A stretch of DNA of 20,590 bases from CF-113 sp035716135 (GTDB lineage Bacteria; Chloroflexota; Ktedonobacteria; Ktedonobacterales; Ktedonobacteraceae): contig DASTKD010000034.1 in the NCBI GenBank assembly GCA_035716135.1, positions 1 to 20,590 of the forward strand, written 5' to 3'. This document shows positions 15,151 to 20,590 of the stretch, piece after piece; position 1 is the first letter of the stretch; the number at the start of each line of letters is the position of its first letter. A program made the position numbers and the translations under genes. A model generated the notes under the pieces. That model saw only the letters and a program-made list of their open reading frames with translations. It had not been told where the DNA came from and did not search any database.

Positions 15151-15999
15151 CTACTGATGAAAGGCACTGACTACTCCAGCTGCATAGAGGATGCCTCCCC
15201 ATAGATGCGCCAGGAAGAGTGGTTCCTGGTAACTTGCGGATGTATGGCCCATAGCGGTGTACCAGGAGCGCCCGCCGTCAAAGGCATGATACCAGGCGAT
15301 GGGGTGATTGGCTCCCATAACGCCGCCCTGGTAGGTTTTCTCGTCAACCGTGAGCAGGACATGCACCGAGTTGCTCGGATTGGTGGCGAAGTTGTACCAC
15401 TCATCGGTACGAATCCATACGGCAGGCAACATGCTCGTTGAGAGATGGGTGTGGTCAACGACGTGGACGGTGGCCTGGACGACATGCGAATGCCCGTGTA
15501 CGCGGTCAAAGTAGGCTCCGACCAGTTGCCCGTACCAGGGCCAGTCATACTCCGTATCGCTGGCGGAATGCACGCCGGCGTATCCTCCGCCGTGTTGAAT
15601 GTAGCGCATAAAGGCGGCCTGCTGGTCGGCATCCAGAATGTGGCCGGTGGTCAACAGAAAAACGACGGCGTTATAGCGTACGAGGTTGGCATCGGTAAAA
15701 GCCGTCGCGTCTTCCGTGAAATCGATGGAGACGCCCTGGCTCGCGGCCAGTTTGCGCAAAGCCGCGATGGCGTCGGGAATGGACGCATGGCGAAAAGCGC
15801 CCGTTTTTGAAAACACCAGCAGACGGATATGGCATCCTGGTTTCTGTAGCGAAGCGCAGGCAGGTAGAGCTATGGTGGCTGAAGGACTCGCTAGCGGCGA
15901 CGATGCGGGATGCGCGCTTCCACAGCTGCACAGGTAAATGGCGAGGATGCTCAATAATCCCCAACACATCGCCCGGCGTCTCATTGATATGCTGCGCAT
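15151..15999 (-). CDS. ThuA-like domain lipoprotein
   Basis: This 282-residue protein has a basic start (MRSISMRRR), a hydrophobic stretch (about 11-24) and a lipobox-like LCSC with C26, so it is probably an exported lipoprotein. The ThuA-like fold (class I glutamine amidotransferase-like) spans about 55-280: IRLLVFSKTGAFRHASIPDA, YNAVVFLLTTGHILDADQQ, GGGYAGVHSASDTEYDWPWY, and GANHPIAWYHAFDGGRSWYT. ThuA relatives act in sugar metabolism, and similar domains occur in secreted sugar-related proteins; the catalytic residues are uncertain. The start at 15999 has GGAG six bases upstream; the ATG three bases earlier is too close to it. A longer frame to 16191 would run into the upstream regulator gene. 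It follows that gene by 22 bases. Confidence 0.87.
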   Translation of the reverse strand: MRSISMRRRAMCWGLLSILAIYLCSCGSAHPASSPLASPSATIALPACASLQKPGCHIRLLVFSKTGAFRHASIPDAIAALRKLAASQGVSIDFTEDATAFTDANLVRYNAVVFLLTTGHILDADQQAAFMRYIQHGGGYAGVHSASDTEYDWPWYGQLVGAYFDRVHGHSHVVQATVHVVDHTHLSTSMLPAVWIRTDEWYNFATNPSNSVHVLLTVDEKTYQGGVMGANHPIAWYHAFDGGRSWYTAMGHTSASYQEPLFLAHLWGGILYAAGVVSAFHQ

Positions 16000-16021
16000 C
16001 ATCTTCTCCGTCTCTATCTGC

Positions 16022-18709
16022 CTACTGATTTTGCAGGTCAGGTAAGAGCTGGTAACGCGCGGACCATACTTCACCGGGCGACAGGATGCGGCCCGCTTCC
16101 CAGAGAGTGGTGAATGTTTCTTCGCCAAGCAACGCTCGAAGCTGTTCCAATGTGCGTTCCCGGGCGATACGTTGGCCTGGCATGATCGCAATTTGAATTT
16201 CTTCTCGCCAGCGCGTGGCTACCGCCCACAGTTGTACGGCCCAACCATAATTTCTCTGTGCGACGGCCAGCCCGGCCATGCCTTCCAACGCCGCCGCGAC
16301 GGTCTCATTCTGGTCGCCCATCGCTTTCCCAATCGCCATACTCTCCTCAAACAAAGACACGGCGGCATCCTCGTCCCCCTGCGCCATGACGATTTCGCCG
16401 AGCGTGACGAGATATTGCCCTGTTATCTGCCGGTCTCCGCCTTCTTTATAAAAGCGCAGGCAATCCTCGACAAGTTGGCGCGCCTCGGAGAGATTCCCCT
16501 GACTGAAGGCGACCCAACCTGTTAGCCCCTTCATACTCGCCGCCCCGCGTGTATCTCCCAGTTCTTGCGCCAGACCAAGCCCTTCGTCCAGCAGAGAACG
16601 TACTCTGTCAATTGGAGGGTGTTCTTCCGCGCCGAAGAGTACTTGTGCCAACTGATACAGAGCATTGAGAATGCCTCTTTTATTCCCCAGTACTCTCTGG
16701 CGCGTGACCACTTCTTCCAGCAGCGCGCGCGCCTGCTCGTAATTGCTCTGTGTCTGCATGATAAACGCCATGTTGAGCAGGGTATTGGCGATGCCCTGCT
16801 GGTTGTCATGCGGCTTGAAAAGCGCGAGACTCTGTTCATAGAGATCGTATGCCCGCGTCGCCTGATTTTTCTGGTGCGCTATCCAGCCCGATGCGCGCAA
16901 AGCCTCGGCCAGACTGTTATCATCGCCCAGTTCCCTGTAGCCAGCGATGCCCTGCTCCAGCAGCGCCCCGGCTCGCTCTAAATTGCCCAGGCGCATAATC
17001 ATTTGCGAGGCGAGTACATAAGCGCGCGCCTGTATGGGCGTTGCGGCTTGCTCCGCATAGCGTGCCAGCGCCTGCTCCGCGAAGCGCCATCCTTCGCTCA
17101 GGTAGCCGCGCGACAGCCAGAACCACATCAGGGCATTGAGCAGGCGTAGAGCCATTCCTTTTTTAGCGGGCATTTGTTGTGAGGGCGTGACTTCGTTGCT
17201 CAGTATCCACTCCATGACCGCCTGGAGATTACTGTACTCACGATCTAACCGCTCCAACTGCATTGCCTGTTGTGAGCCTGGCGATTCCTGCGCGGCCTGC
17301 TCCGCCAGGTGGAGGTAGCACTCAGCATGAGCTACGCGCGCAAATTGCATCTCGCCAAGCTCTAGCAGGCGCTCTCTTCCATATTCCTGTAGCGTCTCTA
17401 ACATTTCCAGGCGCGGCTCGCTCCATTCATCCAGAGCTACCGCCGGTTGCAACAGGCTTTTATCGATCAGCGAATCCAGACTATCGAGCGAACTTGTCAG
17501 GCCATTTTCAGCCCCATTGGCGACATGCGCGAAGAAGAATTCCGCCGTTTCCAGGCTTAATCCTCCTACAAAGATCGATAGCAGGCGGAAGAGGCGCTGT
17601 TCTTCCGCGTTGAGCAGGTCATAGCTCCATCGAATGGTGTTACGCAGCGTTTGCTGGCGTTCGGGCAGCGTTGATACCCCTCTGGTAAGCACTTGCAGGC
17701 TGCGCGAGAGACGCGGCAAAAGCGCTTCGGGAGGCAATAATTTGACGCGGGCGGCGGCCAGTTCAATCGCCAGGGGAATACCGTCGAGGCGCGCGCAGAT
17801 TTTCGCCAGCGCTTCCGCGTTGGCATCGCTCACCTGGAAGGTGGGGATGATGGTGCGGGCGCGCTGCACGAAAAGTTCGACCGACGCATATTGCGCGATG
17901 GCGGCGCTATCGGGAAGATTCTTTAAGGTGGGTATGGACAGGGGTAATACACGGTACTGGTATTCCAGCGCAACATGTAAGACGACGCGGCTGGTGACGA
18001 GCATCTTCACGCGCGGGCAGGCTGCCAGCAGCCGTTCTAGCTCTGGCGCTGCCTGCGCTACCTGCTCGAAGTTGTCCAGCACCAGCAGCATCTGCTTGTC
18101 ACATAAAAATTGTTGCGCCCGTTCAAACGCGGGGACATTTTCATCTTGCAGGTCCAATTCGCGCGCGACGGTGGGGATGACCTGCGCTGGATCACTGGTC
18201 CCTGTCAGCGCCACAAAGCAGATGCCACCGGCAAAAAGCGGCCACATTTCGTGCGCAAGTTGGATGCTTAATCGCGTTTTCCCGATACCGCCAGCGCCTA
18301 TCAGTGTCACAAGACGCACTTCCGCGCCAGTCAGCAGCGCCTTGATTTCATCGATTTCGCGCGCGCGACCTATCAGTGGCATCAAGACGGGCGGTACTTT
18401 CCATAACGCTTCTGACGGAGAGCGGCTTTGATCGATAGGGGTTGGCTCTGCTGCTGTGGAGAGCGCGAGTTGTTCATTTTGACGCTGCGCTAACTCGCCG
18501 CTATCCTCTTCAGTATCCGCCAGCAAGCCTAGCTCTCTGGCATTTTTGCCATAGAGGGCGCATAGACGCTCCCGGTAGTATGGATAGGGAATAGTTTGCC
18601 CCTGTTCCCAGCGAATGACGGTTCGTACATTGGTGCCGACTGCCTCGGCGACTCTGGCCTGAGACCAGCCGCGCAGTTCTCGTTCGACCTTCAATGGATG
18701 TGGCTTCAT
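16022..18709 (-). CDS. XRE-HTH / NB-ARC (STAND) ATPase / TPR regulator
   Basis: This 895-residue protein is probably a signal-gated transcription regulator. An N-terminal XRE-type helix-turn-helix (about 5-60; SQARVAEAVGTNVRTVIRWE) is followed by an NB-ARC domain with Walker A GAGGIGKT (138-145), Walker B MLLVLDNFE (207-215), a TSR sensor (239-241) and the GIPLAIELAAARV motif (310-322). Helical TPR-like repeats fill about 520-860 (for example ALRASGWIAHQKNQATRAYD). In STAND proteins ligand binding to the repeats drives ATP-dependent oligomerisation. It lies 22 bases upstream of the ThuA lipoprotein gene and is divergent from the CHRD-like gene. The ATG at 18709 has no good ribosome site, which fits a leaderless start. 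Its ligand and targets are unknown. Confidence 0.93.
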   Translation of the reverse strand: MKPHPLKVERELRGWSQARVAEAVGTNVRTVIRWEQGQTIPYPYYRERLCALYGKNARELGLLADTEEDSGELAQRQNEQLALSTAAEPTPIDQSRSPSEALWKVPPVLMPLIGRAREIDEIKALLTGAEVRLVTLIGAGGIGKTRLSIQLAHEMWPLFAGGICFVALTGTSDPAQVIPTVARELDLQDENVPAFERAQQFLCDKQMLLVLDNFEQVAQAAPELERLLAACPRVKMLVTSRVVLHVALEYQYRVLPLSIPTLKNLPDSAAIAQYASVELFVQRARTIIPTFQVSDANAEALAKICARLDGIPLAIELAAARVKLLPPEALLPRLSRSLQVLTRGVSTLPERQQTLRNTIRWSYDLLNAEEQRLFRLLSIFVGGLSLETAEFFFAHVANGAENGLTSSLDSLDSLIDKSLLQPAVALDEWSEPRLEMLETLQEYGRERLLELGEMQFARVAHAECYLHLAEQAAQESPGSQQAMQLERLDREYSNLQAVMEWILSNEVTPSQQMPAKKGMALRLLNALMWFWLSRGYLSEGWRFAEQALARYAEQAATPIQARAYVLASQMIMRLGNLERAGALLEQGIAGYRELGDDNSLAEALRASGWIAHQKNQATRAYDLYEQSLALFKPHDNQQGIANTLLNMAFIMQTQSNYEQARALLEEVVTRQRVLGNKRGILNALYQLAQVLFGAEEHPPIDRVRSLLDEGLGLAQELGDTRGAASMKGLTGWVAFSQGNLSEARQLVEDCLRFYKEGGDRQITGQYLVTLGEIVMAQGDEDAAVSLFEESMAIGKAMGDQNETVAAALEGMAGLAVAQRNYGWAVQLWAVATRWREEIQIAIMPGQRIARERTLEQLRALLGEETFTTLWEAGRILSPGEVWSARYQLLPDLQNQ

Positions 18710-18717
18710 AGTCTATC

Positions 18718-18764
18718 TTTATATCTTAGCGGAGACGAAAACCAACGTGTCATATAGATGTCAC
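18718..18764 (-). promoter_or_regulatory. Candidate leaderless promoter and operator of the STAND regulator
   Basis: On the minus strand, TTGGTT (18740-18745) and TATAAA (18718-18723) are 16 bases apart. The -10 ends eight bases before the ATG, so the transcript would start at or next to the start codon. Just upstream, 18747-18764 is an imperfect 18-base palindrome of the form GTGnCATnTAnATGnCAC, a possible site for the regulator's own helix-turn-helix. Both are motif-based inferences. Confidence 0.35.
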
Positions 18765-18808
18765 CCCCCTGCCATTGTACCATATCCCCTGTTCCGCCAT
18801 ACTTGCTA

Positions 18809-18827
18809 CAGGAGAGCAATACTCCTG
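18809..18827 (+). promoter_or_regulatory. Small hairpin in the leader of the CHRD-like gene
   Basis: CAGGAG (18809-18814) and CTCCTG (18822-18827) form a perfect 6-base stem with a 7-base loop. The left arm contains AGGAG, a ribosome-site-like sequence that would be hidden in the stem, but it is over 20 bases from the first ATG. It could be regulatory, an operator, or chance. Confidence 0.3.
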
Positions 18828-18835
18828 ATTTTACT

Positions 18836-19282
18836 ATGAAAAAGCTTTATTGTTTTGGAGGGAGTGCGCTTCAAATGGCAGGGAACGAAGCTCAACAATT
18901 TGAAAAATCCATCCCGTATGGATACGCATTCCTTGTCTGGAATCCCCGGACCCAAAATCTGGTCGTCACCCTGAATTTAACCGGTCTGCTACCCAACAGC
19001 GTCCATCCGTCGCACATCCACCAGGATAGTTGCGCCAGTATGGGTCCCATCGTCTACCCGCTTAACGATGTGATGGCTGACGGGCATGGCAATGCATTCA
19101 CGACCACCGTCATTCCTGATGTGGCGGGTATAGTGGCGAGCGGCTGGTGCATCAATGTGCATCATGGCCCCGGCCTGACTACTCCTGCCCGGATGGCCTC
19201 CATTTATTGCGGCAACATTGCCAATACCTCGCCAACTACCAGCCATATACAGATTATCAAAGTGCAGCTTAACCCGAACTGA
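18836..19282 (+). CDS. CHRD-like domain protein without visible export signal
   Basis: This is a 148-residue protein. The stretch LVVTLNLTGLLPNSVHPSHI, followed by HQDSCASMGPIVYPLND and then GIVASGWCINVHHGPGL, matches the CHRD pattern: a beta-sandwich with conserved histidines, usually in exported proteins. The N-terminus MKKLYCFGGSALQMAG is short and not a convincing signal peptide, although neighbouring genes encode lipoproteins. The start is doubtful: the ATG at 18836 has no close ribosome site, while an in-frame ATG at 18875 has GGGAG ten bases ahead. Either the protein acts in the cytoplasm, or the gene has lost its original 5' end. Fold assignment is moderate; a role in metal or surface chemistry is only a guess. 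Confidence 0.72.
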   Translation: MKKLYCFGGSALQMAGNEAQQFEKSIPYGYAFLVWNPRTQNLVVTLNLTGLLPNSVHPSHIHQDSCASMGPIVYPLNDVMADGHGNAFTTTVIPDVAGIVASGWCINVHHGPGLTTPARMASIYCGNIANTSPTTSHIQIIKVQLNPN

Positions 19283-19327
19283 TTCCCCCTTTTCATGCTG
19301 TAACGTTCTCTCGTATAAGCACATGGA

Positions 19328-19358
19328 AGAGTGAGCTTGAACGCATTGTGAACACTCT
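19328..19358 (+). promoter_or_regulatory. Inverted repeat upstream of the propeller lipoprotein
   Basis: AGAGTG (19328-19333) and CACTCT (19353-19358) are perfect inverted repeats around a 19-base spacer that contains TTGAAC. A TATAAG box lies shortly upstream, near 19314. A promoter in this 100-base gap is likely, but which boxes are used is unclear. Confidence 0.25.
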
Positions 19359-19382
19359 GAATAGCACAGGGAGGGACAAATT

Positions 19383-20447
19383 ATGCACGTGAGAAAGTAT
19401 CCTTTGATTATGGTGGGGGTTCTGATTGCCATTATTGCCTCCAGTTGTAGTACTTCGTCTACGCCGTCAAGTTCAAACGCGAACAAGACGCCCCATGACC
19501 GCTTTAATGCGCCCGGCAATATCCTTATTTCGGACCAATTCAATAACCGGGTGATCGAGGTTGCGCCGGACGGCCATATTGTGTGGAGCTTTGGCTCTGG
19601 CAATCCGACGCTGTGCAATCCCGGTCCGGGCAGCATTATTGGCCTCAACGATGCCGAACGTTTGAGCGGCGGCCTGACCCTGTTAGCGGGTACGGGTGTG
19701 CCTGCTGGTTCGGCGAGCGACACGAAAGGTTGTGTGGATAATCGCGTGATTGTGGTGAACCAGAAAGGCGACATTGTCTGGCAATATGGGCAGGCGGGCG
19801 TAACCGGCTCTGGCCCTAACCAGTTGAACGTGCCAGTGTTTGCCATCCAGTTGCCCAGCCATAACATCATGATTGTCGATCAGAGCAACAATCGCGTCAT
19901 CGAAGTTGACCGCAACACCAAACAGGTTGTGTGGTCATATGGTCCAACATCTGGTCCGGGCGCGCTCAACAACCCCAATAGCGCCGAACTGCTCGCCAAC
20001 GGCAACATCCTGATCGGGGATGAGAACAATAACCGCGTCATTGAGATCACCCGCGCCGGAGACATCGTGTGGCAGTATAGCCAGGGACTGAGCGGGGCTG
20101 CCTTCGCCAGCCGCCTGCCCAATGGCGACACTTTGATTACCGATTCCGCGCATAGCCGCGTACTGGAAGTTACTCCGGCCAAAAAGATGGTTTTCGCGTA
20201 CTTCACCAATGCGGACCCGGCCAGCAATTCCGCTCCGCTGCCGACTAACGCCGTACAACTGGCAAACGGGGAATTCATTATCGCCGATCAGTTCAATAAC
20301 CGCGTGCTGATTGTCAATCCTAAGATTGAGTTCCAGTACGGTGTGGTCAATATAACCGGCAATGCGCCAGGTCAACTCAATGGCCCTTATACCGCCTATA
20401 TGATTGGTGATTATACCGGGCAGACACCGCCACCGCCAACCTTTTAG
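19383..20447 (+). CDS. Six-repeat beta-propeller lipoprotein (NHL/PQQ-like)
   Basis: This 354-residue protein has a basic start, a hydrophobic segment (about 8-19) and the lipobox-like ASSC with C22, followed by a Ser/Thr/Asn linker to about 37. The body holds repeats of the pattern DxxNNRVIEVxxxGxIVWxYG at about 51-71, 118-136, 166-187, 213-232, 254-273 and 302-320, consistent with a six-bladed propeller. Some repeats are degenerate (DSAHSRVLEV). Propellers of this type bind proteins or ligands or carry out sulfotransferase-like chemistry; no catalytic residue is evident. GGGAGG is eight bases before the ATG. A further lipoprotein gene starts 19 bases downstream, probably in one operon. The protein should sit on the outer face of the membrane. 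Confidence 0.88.
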   Translation: MHVRKYPLIMVGVLIAIIASSCSTSSTPSSSNANKTPHDRFNAPGNILISDQFNNRVIEVAPDGHIVWSFGSGNPTLCNPGPGSIIGLNDAERLSGGLTLLAGTGVPAGSASDTKGCVDNRVIVVNQKGDIVWQYGQAGVTGSGPNQLNVPVFAIQLPSHNIMIVDQSNNRVIEVDRNTKQVVWSYGPTSGPGALNNPNSAELLANGNILIGDENNNRVIEITRAGDIVWQYSQGLSGAAFASRLPNGDTLITDSAHSRVLEVTPAKKMVFAYFTNADPASNSAPLPTNAVQLANGEFIIADQFNNRVLIVNPKIEFQYGVVNITGNAPGQLNGPYTAYMIGDYTGQTPPPPTF

Positions 20448-20466
20448 TTCAGTGAGGATAGCATAA

Positions 20467-20590
20467 ATGATGCCAAAAAGCGCTTACCAGCCAGGGCGCA
20501 ATCGACGTAACTTTACCTGGTTTGCCCTGCCGGGGGCGGCTCTGGGCTTGATGATATTACTCGCGGCCTGCGGGGGTGGTGCCAGTGCAT
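20467..20590 (+). CDS. Lipoprotein, N-terminal part only (cut by window edge)
   Basis: Forty-one residues are visible before the edge. They show an arginine-rich start (GRNRRNF), a hydrophobic stretch (about 18-34) and the lipobox LAAC followed by GGGASA, a typical lipoprotein signal. GAGG lies about ten bases before the first of two adjacent ATG codons (20467 and 20470); either may be used. It follows the propeller lipoprotein gene by 19 bases. The mature part is outside the window, so its function cannot be judged. Confidence 0.78.
   Translation, partial: MMPKSAYQPGRNRRNFTWFALPGAALGLMILLAACGGGASA

Noticed and set aside
16003..16191. Upstream extension of the ThuA-like protein
   Set aside because: It overlaps the regulator gene and would put more than 60 residues before a clear lipoprotein signal.
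17634..18431. Plus-strand open frame of 265 codons
   Set aside because: It is antisense to the NB-ARC region of the regulator and has a low-complexity Ser/Arg/Ala-rich product.
18989..19870. Minus-strand open frame of 293 codons
   Set aside because: It runs across two well-supported plus-strand genes and the gap between them with no recognised domain.

Overview
The window looks like a stretch of chromosome from a Ktedonobacteria-type member of the Chloroflexota. This is an inference from gene content, not proof. The pointers are a long XRE-HTH/NB-ARC/TPR regulator, lipoproteins with short lipoboxes, a CHRD-like protein, an NHL-like propeller, and intergenic inverted repeats built on TGTCATCCTGAGCGCAGC. 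Base composition is moderately GC-rich and fairly even. I saw no tRNA, rRNA, CRISPR array, transposase or phage gene.

Left part (1-5883), a possible small biosynthetic locus. Two tandem cobalamin-domain radical SAM enzymes lie on the minus strand; the first is cut by the window edge. Divergent from them is a two-gene operon in which a GNAT-like protein overlaps a GH3-family acyl-adenylating amido synthetase by 8 bases. A SAM-dependent methyltransferase converges on the GH3 gene and overlaps its end by 26 bases. The set suggests modification of an unknown acyl or amino product. This is the best candidate for an undescribed system.

Middle (5884-9761). An ABC1/UbiB atypical kinase, a six-helix membrane protein, a SnoaL-like protein and an SRPBCC protein lie here. 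A 282-base nested inverted repeat sits in the divergent gap between the SnoaL-like and SRPBCC genes.

Central operon (9773-13514, minus). An O-acetylhomoserine sulfhydrylase, a CoA-binding protein and acetyl-CoA synthetase are packed with 4-base and 0-base gaps. The sulfhydrylase releases acetate and the synthetase consumes it, so the operon can be read as making homocysteine while recycling its by-product.

Right part (13750-20590). An ECF sigma factor (TTG start) and its zinc-binding membrane anti-sigma factor (GTG start) form a tight plus-strand pair. A hairpin separates them from a convergent pair: a ThuA-like lipoprotein and the large NB-ARC/TPR regulator upstream of it. Divergent from that regulator are a CHRD-like protein with no visible export signal, a six-repeat propeller lipoprotein, and the start of another lipoprotein that runs off the right edge.

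Four loci carry the same REP-like repeat, three as inverted pairs and one as a single arm. A paired base change inside one arm preserves base pairing, which suggests selection on, or a mechanism acting through, the folded form.
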